Positions 12,302 through 23,816 of a stretch of DNA of 64,000 bases are shown here, piece by piece. A program made the translations under genes and the position numbers. The stretch comes from Monilinia fructicola (lineage: Eukaryota > Ascomycota > Leotiomycetes > Helotiales > Sclerotiniaceae): positions 62,001 through 126,000 of the forward strand of contig VICG01000001.1 of NCBI GenBank assembly GCA_008692225.1. Reading direction: 5' to 3'. Every line of letters starts with the position of its first letter. Within the stretch, counting starts at the first letter, position 1. Under the pieces are notes generated by a model that worked only from the letters and a program-made list of their open reading frames with translations, was not told the origin of the DNA and searched no databases.

Positions 12302-13900
12302 CGCTATGATGTGTATGTATATATGTATTTTTGGAATTTTTGTTGATTGATTATTGAGGATCTGAAATATGTGAAAGGTGCAGATGGAAGAATTATGAAG
12401 TGGTTCTGTTCAGTTTGTGAATTACGCGAAGGGGGTGGCCAAATCTTCGTGGCTAGTAAAATAATGTGGTGAATATCTGTATTTACTATTGGAAACCAAG
12501 ATAAACAAACCCAGTCTCACCCCAAGTCAACTGAGCAATGGATCGTCCATTGCACGGTGCGATATATATGAATGAACTTTCTTGTCCCATGTATTTCCTC
12601 TCAACCTCTTTCTTTGTTTGGTCATGGAGGGAGATCTGAAATTCCCATTCCAAGATCCTGTTCTGAGCTGGAGGGTTGTCTTCTTATAAATGTAACAATG
12701 AGCTTTCTCGGCCTATAACTCTCGTCTGAACCTCAGTATTGAATGGTGCTTAAAGTGACAAGGAAGTCTCTGGTCTGTACATTTCTGTTAAATATAGATC
12801 AATTATTTAATGTTGGGTGGATAAAGGTTCGTTACCTCTTATATTTATAATCTATCTGTTCAAAATTCTTATGCTATTGAAGTGAATATTGATAGTCTTA
12901 ATTTTCGAAAGGTTATTGGCTCATCTTGCTATTGTGAAGCTTAATATAGATAGATTATGATGTTGAACGGTTCTTGAGCATGATTCACTTACCATGCTCT
13001 AAAATTGCGCTCCCCCCCCCCCCCAAGCTGGGGAAACCTCTTTAGCAAATGATTGGATGATGAATAATTGTGTGATTCAAGTTTTGTATGTCCCATATAG
13101 ACACCGAAGCTTCTCAGCTTGCCATTGTTGTCCCATCTCAAGAAGTCGGTGATGTTTGACCTTGGGCCTGCCACTGCATTTCAGAAATCTGGACTTTGGG
13201 AGAAACCTTTCTTGGGCAAGATTTACTGCAATAGATTGGAACAATTTACTTCCACAGTTCCAAGCGCTCAAATCACTCCCTGCATGAAATGAATGTGCTT
13301 AAATGAACCTTTGAATCAGCTGCATCCTTAGTATATCTTCTTACCCCTATGATTCAGAGGGGGGGGAAGGAACGTTAATATAGGAGGATCCTTTGTGCTT
13401 CTCAGAAAATACTCTTGTTGACCTTAATAGGTATTTAGTAGACTGATCAATGTTCCTATCTTCTTATCCTCCAAATCTGAGGCTCTTTGAGTCCTCAAAC
13501 TTATGAAGTTCACCCAAAATACTTAGGGATTATGACAACTTGCTAGAACTGAAAATACATGGTACTTTGCCTACATCTTTGACCTTACCTCTTTATCAGC
13601 CCAATCTCAGCAACCATCCTGAGGATCTTTGAGCTAGTTCTCTTATAGAAGCCTTGCACGATAATTAGGGTAAACCGACATCTTTCATGAGATCTCACTG
13701 ATTTTATTCAAGCAGTATAAAAGGTGATTTTTAGTATATATGTCTGGATACCATACAGTGGCTTACCATCCACCACTTTAGAATAGCCACTTTGTATATT
13801 CGGCATTTCAAGGCTTCTTTTTCTTTTATCACCAGTATACGAAGACGTTAGTTACCAAGAAGTCCTAGATTAACGGCAAACAATCTGGCAGAAATCGGGG
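12302..13900. other. Gene-poor AT-rich intergenic DNA
   Basis: This stretch lies upstream of the unknown minus-strand gene and contains its promoter. A run of 13 C lies at 13012-13024 and a shorter G-run near 13360. The longest open stretches (about 60 codons near 12990-13270, minus) are overlapping and not coding-like. No RNA gene is recognised. Confidence 0.5.
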
Positions 13901-16090
13901 CATCTGTTGTATTAGAATTAAAGTGTTGCCCGGCAGCCAGATGAAATATAATTGTAGCCCAATCTACAGTGATTCTGGGAACTGATTTTGAAGACCGCAT
14001 GACTGCTATCTCCTAGATATAATTTCACAATCACGATTGTTGTGGGAAGAGCATTACAGTTTCCAGAATTACGCACATGGATTACGAAATAAGTTCATCG
14101 ACATCACTGCATAAAATAGAAGTCTAGCTCATAACCCTCCAGCGCTTCAGGGGTAGTTTTTACTGGATCAGATATCTTGATTACCACGCAGCAATATATC
14201 AGGAGTTTGAAACTGACAGCTGTGGATAAAATAGGAATTTCGAATATATTTCCGTACAAGTGGTTGCGAGTTGAAACCTAGTGCACATGGACCTAAACTA
14301 AGTGGCTATCAAATACCTTTTAGCATAGAAAAAAGGGCTCCCTAGCCATTCATCGATAACTCAAAGACTTAGGATGAGTAAAACTTATTGGAAGCAGAGA
14401 GTGCAGTATGAAATTGAGAAGAATAACATAGGAAACTGTGCATATATGATAACATTCATTCACTGATACTCACTAACTTGATAGGATATCTCCAAATAGT
14501 TTATGTATCTAGCGTACTGGTGATAATGATAGAATCATGATTCACTAAGGCTTTCTACTGTCACTACCAGCTTTTGCCCCCTCCGATGCGTATTACCGCT
14601 GTTCATATCGACATGTAAGTACCAAATGAGAAGAGATGTCTCCTGTACTTTGCAACACGTTTTTTTCCAATACCTGATGTCAATTGGTAATATCACGGTG
14701 CACATGGCCGCTTACTCTTTCAGTAAACTGATGAATTAAATAATCAGCTGCTGAGTATCCAAATTCAGTATCAAGAATGTTTGACGGTGAATGGAAGGCA
14801 GCGGGGCAGCGTGGTACTTTGAGAATGACTTGATCACTGCCTCCAACCAACATAACGCCATCCAAAAGAATGTTTACTGTGCAATCCAGAAGTGAAAAAC
14901 GAGCTCCACCCATACCTTCCTATAAGCTTTCGCAAGTATATGGGCGTCTAGGGTGAATATTCCAGGGCATTCGGAGTATAAATACTCAGTCTGAGCAGCA
15001 CCAGTTGTAGAAAGCAAGCGAGCTCCTATACAAGGAAGTACAACTGCCTAGGGGGAGTCTGTTCTACTTGAGCAGGATAGTACCTTTACCACAGGTTCGA
15101 CACATGCTTTGATTTCCATTGTGCATCCCATTGACTGCATGATGTCGACGTGAATTCTGATTGTCGCTATTGCGTATTTGTTATAGAAAAGTGGCAAAAC
15201 AGTTATCTTTCATTCTCATTTCGTCTCATAAACGATGCCAAAATATGTGGGCAACCTTTCTCATGATTTTGTGTGAATTATTTTCAAATTTGGAGAAAAC
15301 GCTTGTTATTAGGGAAAATAAAGCTTTTTGCGTACAAAATTTTTCTGTTATGATTGTGAGAAGTCAAGTCTCTATGAACTCGGCTTCTGGAAGCTCAGGA
15401 GTTTCTCACGTACCAAAATCAGAGATATCTACTTGAACATATTGAAAACGATCGACATCCCTTGTTCGTGGAATAATAATATCATAGCAAGGTAGTCTAA
15501 GAAATTATAAAAAGTCAAACAGTACTGTTCTTCCCTCCACAGAAATCTGGAATTCAATCACAGAATGAGGCTGCAAGGTTCAAAATACCCGTGCGAACTC
15601 ATCTAAAGCTTCCAGGTTATCCACTGAGACTTTTGAGTTTTGTAGATTCTGGCTTGTATAGCATGAGAGATCGGATTCCGTCAAAGTCTCAATCTCGCCC
15701 TTCTCACCCACTGTCATCGACCAAGGGACTCTTGTTGTCATCGATCATCAGATGGGAGACACAAATAAAATGTAGCCATCGACAACAAACTCAATATTAA
15801 GCAAGAGATACCACGGCTATTAAATCAGAATACCTGCTCGCCAGTCTGGTTATCTTTCCTCCCTTCCAGACCTTCATCGAAAACCTTGGCTAGAAAAATG
15901 AAGATTGAATACCCATGTTAAACTTCCAACAAAATAAATTTAGCGGAACGGAGATGCATCCATATATCAGCAGTGATTTTGGAGACAGTCATGAGCTGAA
16001 CAATCCATCTAGGATTCAACGAGCCATCGAATCCCATGATTGAATCCCAACCCACGATCCAATATTTGAATATCGCATACCGCAGAGCTT
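13901..16090 (-). pseudogene. Possible decayed multi-exon gene, unknown family
   Basis: Read on the minus strand, several stretches look like protein but are cut by stops or by introns too short to splice. They include WDSIMGFDGSLNPRWIVQLM (about 16020-15960), a stretch ending DNLEALDEFARVF and then, after a TGA, LQPHSVIEFQISVEGRTVLF (about 15700-15500), RDVDRFQYVQVDISDFG followed at once by GTACGT (about 15460-15415), MGCTMEIKACVEPVVK (about 15130-15085), GAAQTEYLYSECPGIFTLDA (about 15000-14950) and VNILLDGVMLVGGSDQVILK (about 14885-14830). No family is recognised. The order along one strand suggests a single former gene, but chance open stretches in AT-rich DNA remain possible. The boundaries are rough. 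Confidence 0.25.
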
Positions 16091-16506
16091 AAGATCTCCT
16101 ATTTCCAAATTTGATAGACCAAAGCAAAGCTTGTCCAGAAGCACTTGAAGTCCTTAAGGCGTGCGTACCGCACTTAGGTACTCGTAGTCTCAGGGAAAGC
16201 CTCAAGACAAGAAGAAAAAAAAAAGAGAAGGGAAAAGACAGTAATACTATTAGAGACAGCGAGAAACTAAAGCAGATATATCTCATTATCAAAGATTCTT
16301 TCCATCAACCATCAACCATTAATATTTCCCACTCCCCAAAACCCAGTTAGTTCATCAGTTCACGAAACGAAATATCTCAAGCCCAAATCATTTTTCAGGC
16401 GCGAATTTCCTGTGATTACAGGAGTAGAAGCTTGACTCCCCATGCAAAGAAACCTTCTATTCAATTCAAAGTTGAGTTTTTATAAGCAGATTCTAATTGC
16501 AGAAGA

Positions 16507-17281
16507 ATGATCAAACCCAGAATCCATCCACCCTCGCCAAAGCAGGTCCAAGCAGCCACAATGCCAATCCATCAACAAGCCAAATCAGCCACAGGTTGCG
16601 GTCCACAACAGCACGATAAAGCAACAAACATCCGTAAGGACGGTAGAACTATCACTCACGGCGCATATACATGAAGATCTTGACACATTCTCTACGTATG
16701 TCACGAACGAGCTGTTTTCCACCCACAGCCATACGTTACATCCACCTCACATACGAGCCATGCATCCCATCCACTCCTCACTATTACAATTTCCACGAAA
16801 CCAAAAGAGTGATTGATAATTCCTACGTGCAACTTCTTCCACCACATAGCACGGGCAATGGGATACTTTCTCAAAGCATGTCCACAAAGCGCAGCAGATA
16901 AGATGAAGACGCAGCACTCATCAAAGAACAACAGCACCAATCCACAACCACCCGGTGAACCTCCGAGCCAAACGACAACGGAAAAAAATCCACCATCGCC
17001 AACAGCCAAACCACAACATCAGCACAGATCAAAAGCCCCAACCAAAGCCAAGCTACCCAAAGCGTCCTGCACCTTGCAATCAACATGTCTCTTCCCCTGC
17101 TCCCAAAAGGAAAAAGACAAGGAGGACATGCATTGCTCGGCAACATGTTTCCTCGCTATCCCCTTTTCGAGTAGGTAAACATGCTATCTTAACACCAACG
17201 AGTCTGAAGCCAGACATCGAATCTCGACCTAGCGAGACCACCAGGACTACCATAGATAGCATAATGCCCAGCTACGAATAG
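16507..17281 (+). other. Uncertain small spliced gene candidate
   Basis: An ATG at 16507 opens 55 codons to a TGA at 16672. Alternatively, a GTAAGG donor near 16634 could join, in phase, to an acceptor near 16848 (CACATAG) and continue to a stop at 17178 through a Gln/Pro/Lys-rich sequence. A second overlapping frame stays open to 17281. Neither product resembles a family I know, the implied intron (about 215 bp) is long for this window, and the composition is low in complexity. This is recorded as a candidate only. Confidence 0.15.
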
Positions 17282-17591
17282 GTTTACCACACGCTGGAAA
17301 TAATAGGTCAATAGGTGAATAGCGAGCGACGACCGCGCATGAGAAAGAAGCGATCAATTGAGCACGATTAACGCCCTTTCATAGTATTTTATGCCAGCCA
17401 ATAGATTTTCTTATGGACATGGACCGATGAAATGCGTATAGATAGATGATCGAATTACATGGATTGTTTTCGTATAAATACATGAGAATACAATATACTA
17501 TGTAATTATAACACACAAACAGAGCCATCGCTATGCATTTCCTTTCCCAGTCAGACAGGCACTTACCCATTCACCATTCACCATAAAACGT

Positions 17592-19824
17592 TTAGAATCT
17601 CGAAATATCCCGTCCAAATAACCAATTTATCGCCCTGCCATCGTTAGTTCATATTCCAAAGATGCGGGCGGGGAAAGAAGGTAGGATACTAACCAATACA
17701 TAGGAATGAATAATTTATTTCTCCAACTAATAGTTTGGGTCAAATATGCACCTCGCCAAATGAGCCATGCCGTTCTCCTAAATTTGAACGTATGGTTAGC
17801 GCACTCTTTCTTCTTCGATTGCCGAATACTCCTATTGCATCTCTCGTCCTGATAAAACAGACGACACAAAGGGCAGAGAAGAAATCCCACTTACCCCTTA
17901 ATCTCCCCCTTCCCATCCGTCTGCATAATCGCCTTCATCCCTCCCACATAAGTCATAACGCCCATATTCCTAAATGTAAACCCTTTTCCACCACCAATAT
18001 CCTCCCCCTTCCGTAAACCATTCAACTTCTTCCCAAGCCACTTCGCTTCCTGATTTGCTACTTGTGCCGTAGCCGGTAGTGCCATATTTCCCAAGACCGC
18101 TACATCACCCAACGCAAAAACATCATTCATCGTCGCTTCTTGTTGGGCTTGCTCTGAAGCTGCTGCTGCTTCTGCGTCTGTGGAAGATGAAGATGCAGAG
18201 CGGGTTGCCAATTTCACTCGGAAATGCTCATCTACCATCAAACCACCGGTCTTCGGGCTTCTCTTCAACTCCCACTTTTCCTCTTCCGGTTTCTCGCTGC
18301 GAGTATTCTGAACGCTAGCACTCGCAGCTAAAGTCGCAGATCTAGCTGGATAAGTATGCACTGAACTTAACGCCTTTTCAATGAAAGGATTCATCATCAG
18401 TCCTGTACTCCAAACACACATTCCGACCCCGACTTCTCCCTCTTCCTTTAGTTTCAAGGTAAAGCCTCTTTCGGTTTCCGCTGCATCTTTTTCTCCCTCA
18501 ACACCACTATTAGGCAGTCCTTTGCTCAGGCCAAGAATATGGTGCTCTGTTTTGATATGTATCCCGTCGCGTTTAAAATGCTCCAGGGCATAATTAGCGA
18601 GGTTTTTATCAAACATAGGTAGGATCTTAGGTGCAACATCATATATGGTGATGTTTATGAAGGGGACAAGGGAGGGATAGAGAGTGGAAAGATCTTCGTG
18701 GCAAAGATCAAAGAGTTCGGCTGCAAATTCGACGCCGGTTGCTAGAAGGTGTTAGGATTCCGGGAACGATTAGATTGAAATGAGGGAAGGGAGCTTACGG
18801 CCACCGCCTACGATAGCGAAATTTAGTAGTTGTTTTTTGAGTGTATCGGAAGTGGTTGGTAATGCTGCTGTTTCGAAGCCTATCTTGGGGATTAGTGAAT
18901 GCATGTCTCATATTTTCCACCTCTTTGTCACATTCAGTAAATTGAGTGACAAAATGCTGATCACTACCGTGGAGGCTTCATCGCGTCGCTCTAACAGAGG
19001 AAGCTCATCTAATGCCGATGCGATAAAAAATCTGCAAAGAATGGGCAAATGGCTCGATGAAAAGAAACACAACTCACATTCCAGAATCCTCTTCCGAATC
19101 TTTCTCGCATCTCCTATATCCTTCAAGAAAAGTGCATTTTCCCTAACCCCCTCAATGCCAAATGTCTGACTGTAACACCCAACACTAACCACCAACTTAT
19201 CATACCCAACTTCAAACACCCTCCCCTTTCCAGTCTTTTCTACCACATCGCTGGCATTTTTAGGTCGTTCAATAGCATTTTCCTCCACCTTGATAGTCTT
19301 TCGATCAAAATTCACATCATCGGCCCAGCCTTGCCAAAACTCAACTCCATTTCCTCTAGCTCCCCAACCTCCCCATCCTCCACCAGTTAATCCCCAGCCT
19401 CTCCATCTTCCCCTCCCCCTCACGCTTTCAAGCGCACTTCTAAACTCCAATGTCCCCACCGCCGTACTAGCTAACAACGGGGTGAAAACAAAATAAGATC
19501 TCGGGGAGATCACCACAGTTTGATATTTCTTGGGGTCCAATTGCCGACTAAGTGTGAAACCTGACCAACCTGATCCGAGGATGAGGACTCTTTCGCGATC
19601 TTTCGCGAAGTTAGTGTGGGAAAGAAGGAGAGCATATTTATGATGAGAAGAGACAATACTAACCGCCTTTTGAAGCATCGAGTTTCACTAGTTGATATAC
19701 TCCTCGAGCCTGAGCTCCGTAACTTAAGGCTTTGGGGAGATGATATCGCCGAAGAAACTCTCCCACCGCGCAAAAGCAAACCTCTGGAAGTCTGCTTCGA
19801 AGTCGTTATCATGCAATTCATCAT
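17592..19824 (-). CDS. Alternative (type II) NADH:ubiquinone oxidoreductase, mitochondrial
   Basis: Six exons (19824..19664, 19589..19078, 18879..18799, 18741..17895, 17777..17694, 17634..17592), all GT-AG with consistent phases, give 575 aa. The start is the first ATG in frame; ATGs at 19821 and 19812 are alternatives. Residues 1 to about 54 are rich in Ser, Thr and Arg with almost no acids, as in a mitochondrial presequence. Then come the FAD-binding VLILGSGWSG, SPRSYFVFTPLL, the second nucleotide-binding motif FAIVGGGPTGVEFAAEL (spanning intron 3), FALGDVAV, and the family C-terminus WRGAYLTQTISWRNK...INWLFGRDISRF. The enzyme passes electrons from NADH to ubiquinone without pumping protons. 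No EF-hand is seen. Oddities are a Gly/Trp/Arg-rich insert (RGRWRGWGLTGGGWGGWGARG) in the FAD domain, an Ala/Ser/Glu-rich insert before FALGD, and a 198-bp second intron. Matrix or intermembrane orientation cannot be told from sequence. Confidence 0.95.
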
Positions 19825-21587
19825 GTGAAACTTAAACGAATATACAGTTTTCTCCAAGACCAGTATACATAAACTTCAAATATGATGAATACCAGAGAAA
19901 CTTTTCCCTGAATAATTCGAATTTAAGAGATGGGAATTAAAGTGGAAGTCTGCTGCCGATTTTCTCCGAATTTGTTCAATATCGATATCGATAGCGTAGT
20001 TGATATTGTTGTGTGGATACGATTGGCAAGGATGACCTCATAGAGTTCCAAGGTTTGCTAAAGTTTCTGAATAGATTCAAAATCGAACCTTCTTGTTAGT
20101 TCTTGAGTGTCTTCTGGTCATTTGGATTGGATTTCTCTTTTGTCGGAGTCTAAATCGCGGGCAGTTTTGTTGTTGCTGTTAATCTTACTGCCGATGTTGA
20201 ATAATCTTCCTGCAGAAGTGACCAAGGGTGGTCGGACAAAATGGGACACACCGACAACTTCCGAAGAATGTTTGACATGAAAGAGAAGAGATGGAAAATT
20301 TCATCGTGGCTTATAAAAAGTATATCAACACATTGGATGAGTGTTCAAAATCATGAATTATGTCATTTTAAAGTATAATCCAATAACCCAATAACCCAAT
20401 AACCCAATAACCCAATAATCTATACAGACAACATCCCGAATTTACCGAGAGCTCGACGAATACCGATGGTAATTGAAAAGTTGGCTTACCATTCATAAAT
20501 ATACTTTCAAGGTTTTAGCTTTGGTGACCGTGATATGAAATTGCCTGCCTAGTAAAAGAAGAGGTCTTTTTATATGGCAGTCATCCAATGTAGTGTAATC
20601 TGATAGGACCATTGTGACCAAGGACTGCCGGAGGTATAAAGTTAATTTGACCTCTCTGAAGCAAGAATGGTAGTCATCCTATAATGTATATCAATCTAAC
20701 GGAGTCCAACGCGTTTTTTGAAAATTAAAACATAAGATAAGAAAAGAAAAGAGTTCATCAAAGAAATCCCAAAGAACGATCAAAACTTAGCAGTCTAGCC
20801 TCCATTGGGGGAAGAAGCCAGCCACGAAACAAAAACCAGCATCTTCAATACAGATGTTCTTATATCATTCCATGATTTTGTTTTTTCTCCTTAATGATAA
20901 TGCTCAAAGCCTCATTATCGTACCAGTGAAAGACTTAGATTCTCGCCACAACAAGTTAGATAAAGTGGCTCGAGTGGTCTTCGAAGAGCATCAGTCTCTT
21001 AGCATGCGCAGCTGCTTCTTGTATCTTTAGTTCTCTCACCACAAACTCACTGTGTTGACTCGTATCCTCCGTTTAAATCTGCCAGTCTTGTGAAACATAT
21101 TTTACTTCACGATGTCTTCTCTCTTAAAGATACCGGAAATTCCGAGGCTTCGCACACTCAAGATACCAATGTGCAACATCGAGGAAGTTAGACAGAAATG
21201 ACGTCGGGAGAAAATAGGGGAATAATAATTCCTAGACAGAGGAACCGCAACCTACCTGAAACATATACGATCAGCATCTCACTAGAACAAGCCTTAAAAA
21301 GCGGAGAGTAAGTGGTCCTACATAGTATATCATTTCAAGCACTATCATACCATCATCATATCGTTAAACATAAATCACCCGGCGATATACACCCGAGTAT
21401 TGCTCAACCAAGTCGATCCCGTGCGATCCCATCCGGCCCAAGATCAACATCAACCTCAACAGTCGGCGCATTCCTTGTCTCCAACTCCTTTTGTCTTTGC
21501 ACGCTCGAATCCATTTGATCCGCAAAAGCGAAAAGTGCTTGACCTGCTTCTCCGAGATCGCTTAGACCCTGAGTCTTCTCGCTCTCA
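19825..21587. other. Intergenic between NADH dehydrogenase and SAM37 genes
   Basis: About 1.76 kb. It contains the promoter of the NADH dehydrogenase gene and the 3' UTR of the SAM37 gene, both minus strand. The only structured item is a five-unit octamer repeat at 20380-20419. A 78-codon open stretch at 21400-21636 (+) overlaps the end of SAM37 and is taken as a shadow. No RNA gene is recognised. Confidence 0.55.
20380..20419. repeat. (CCAATAAC)5 minisatellite
   Basis: Five perfect copies of the 8-mer CCAATAAC, each carrying a CCAAT core, lie about 560 bp upstream of the NADH dehydrogenase start codon. Five CCAAT cores in a row could bind a CCAAT-binding complex, but simple repeat slippage explains the array equally well. 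Confidence 0.9.
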
Positions 21588-22934
21588 TCATCCTTCTTTC
21601 CGGGCCAGTTTTTCAGGCAACTGCATCAACCCTTGATGTAACGCATAACCCGTAACCAGTCCAACAGCAGCAACTAAACCTCCCACTGTGGCAACATATC
21701 TCCAAAGCTGACTACCAGTATCTTTCCCCGTCTCCTCGCCACTATAACGTCGCATTCGATTATCTTTTCTGCGCTGTCCTACAATTGGCATGGAATCTGC
21801 AAGGTTAGCCAAAAATACGCCCCCGACATTTAGTATACCACGAGATTCAGGCGCTTGCCAAGGTAAATGCATTTTCTTCTGTTGCACTGCATTGGCATTA
21901 GCAGATTTTGTAAGCATTGCATCATCCACATTCACGGCACCACCCAACACCTCATTTTTCAGCTCCTCGACCCACTCAACCAGATCTGGAAACTTTTTCC
22001 TCATCGTCTTGGCCAACCATGGTTGCGGCAAGTTCGGGTATAACATGAGGGACATGAAACCCAACGCCAGACAATCTACACTAGACATATAAGAATTTGA
22101 AACAAGATATTTCTTTTTTCCTCTCAATTCCTGTATAGATTCAAAGAAATCGGTCGCCAATGCATCCAGTCGGATTTGCGCATTGGTTTCAGGGGAGGCT
22201 GCAAGTAAACTTGAGACTGTTTGTTTACCCCTCCTGAGAGATTCCGGTATAATGCTTGGCTCTCTCGATTTATCTCCATCTTCGGTATCTATGTCAAGAG
22301 AAGATAGTCCTAAATACTCGGTTCGCTTCTTGGCTTCCGTTCGGAGATGAGGTGGTGTGAGATATGGTAGGGGAAAAGATTGTATCGTATTGAAAATCGG
22401 TCGTGTTATTTCGGAATAATTGTGTGAGGAAACGTAGAGTGAAAGATCAAGTAACGGCTGCCCATGCACTTGGATAAATGCAGAATATCTAACCGGCCAA
22501 TCAATAAGTTTCATCACATTTTAGGATCTCTCTACCCGCTCTCTCACTACTTACGCTGTACAATCGGCCCCCTCTTGCCCCCGTAAGCTGGCATCCATAT
22601 CCCATTTTCCAGATGAATATTGTGTAATAAAATTCAGTATATTCCTGTATCCCCCGATCCAATCTCCATTCTGGGTGTTCCGCAAAGCAGGTAATTCATC
22701 TGTAGAATTCTATTAGTAACTAATACTTTTCCCTTTTTCCAACGCCTCAAAATCATTGAGGAGGCATTTTATGCGTCACGTACTCGTGGGACTTAGGGTT
22801 GGATCGCTGCTAGCAACAAGGAACCATTGGCCACGTGGGATAACTTGCCGCATGTATGCAATCGTAGCTAAACACTGCGCATCAATAGAAGGAAGACCGA
22901 ATGATGGACCCCAAACATGGAGTTCAAGAACCAT
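21588..22934 (-). CDS. SAM37/metaxin-like mitochondrial outer-membrane sorting protein
   Basis: Three exons (22934..22784, 22699..22555, 22488..21588) with 84- and 66-bp introns, phases matching, give 398 aa. The N-terminus MVLELHVWGPSFGLPSIDAQ, then SDPTLSPTNELPALR and GGYRNILNFI, is the thioredoxin/GST-like Tom37 domain. DCTAYSAFIQVHGQPLLDLS (across intron 2) and YMSSVDCLALGFMSLML belong to the metaxin GST C-terminal region. Residues about 355-380 (YVATVGGLVAAVGLVTGYAL) form a C-terminal membrane segment, followed by a short tail, as in a tail-anchored protein. In yeast Sam37 works with Sam50 and Sam35 to insert beta-barrel proteins into the outer membrane. Length and order fit the fungal family. 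The neighbouring gene also encodes a mitochondrial protein, on the same strand. Confidence 0.92.
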
Positions 22935-23160
22935 GACTGATGGGTGAGTATTGCGTGGGTGTTTGCGCCAGGTGTGTTATGATTTGAGGTATGGGGTAGG
23001 GATATAAGAGCAAAAGAGGAGAAGTTGAGGAAGAACGAATTCTTGATTAATGTATTGAAATCTGCAGGTCGTTCAAAAGAGTCATTTATGCAATAATGTT
23101 ATGCTTTCTTATTTGAAAACTTGCAGATGTAATTGAAGTTGCAGTTGCGGTTGCAGTTGT

Positions 23161-23213
23161 GATGCGATGTGATGCGATGTGATGTGATGCGATGTGATGC
23201 GATGTGATGTGAG
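23161..23213. repeat. GATGYGATGT minisatellite
   Basis: Alternating GATGCGATGT and GATGTGATGY units, five to six copies, imperfect. It lies about 230 bp upstream of the SAM37 start codon and may be in its promoter region. Confidence 0.9.
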
Positions 23214-23701
23214 GTGAATATGCAAGTAATTTGATATATATTTTATATTTTCAAACGGTGCATATGCATGTATTGCAAACGGTAAAAGAAAGAAGTGAAG
23301 ATGCCGAATAACCTTGGAAGTAATAGATATGCAAATTGGGTGAACGTTGCCGTCGTTTGATGTTGTCGTCGTTTGATGTCGTCGGTTATCAAAAAAAGTC
23401 AAAAAATCAAAAAATTATCGATAAGAAATTCAACATACGAGTACAAATCAACAATACTGTGTGAAGTACTACCTAGTAGACGACTGACTGTCTCTAGTAG
23501 TCATGGAGTAGTCGGTATGTAATCTTGCCAAGCCCATTTCTCGCTCACTCCCGTCATTTCTTTTTTTAGAGCGTTCCTGGCGTTCCTGAGTAAAAGCTGA
23601 CCTAATCAGCTGGCACGTGATCCATCTGTTGATCTATCCACCCACCCAATTCTCTTCTCACACCTGCTCGGCGATCAACAACCAACCACTCACCACATCC
23701 A

Positions 23702-23816
23702 TACAAACACCACCACCACCACAACCACAACCGCCACCAACAACAACAGAAACAAAAGCAACGACAATAACAATAACAAGAACAACAAGAACAACAACAA
23801 CAGCAACAACAAATCT
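23702..23816. repeat. CAA/CCA trinucleotide-rich tract
   Basis: A Pro/Thr-coding-like run of CAC, CAA and ACA triplets over about 115 bp. The reading frame through it has no gene context, so it is treated as simple sequence. Confidence 0.75.

Noticed and set aside
19825..19857. Eleven-residue upstream extension of the NADH dehydrogenase
   Set aside because: It begins at TTG. The ATG at 19824 gives a proper mitochondrial presequence.
20380..20419. CRISPR-like or telomere-like repeat
   Set aside because: The five units are contiguous with no spacers and do not match a telomeric repeat. It is an ordinary octamer tandem array.
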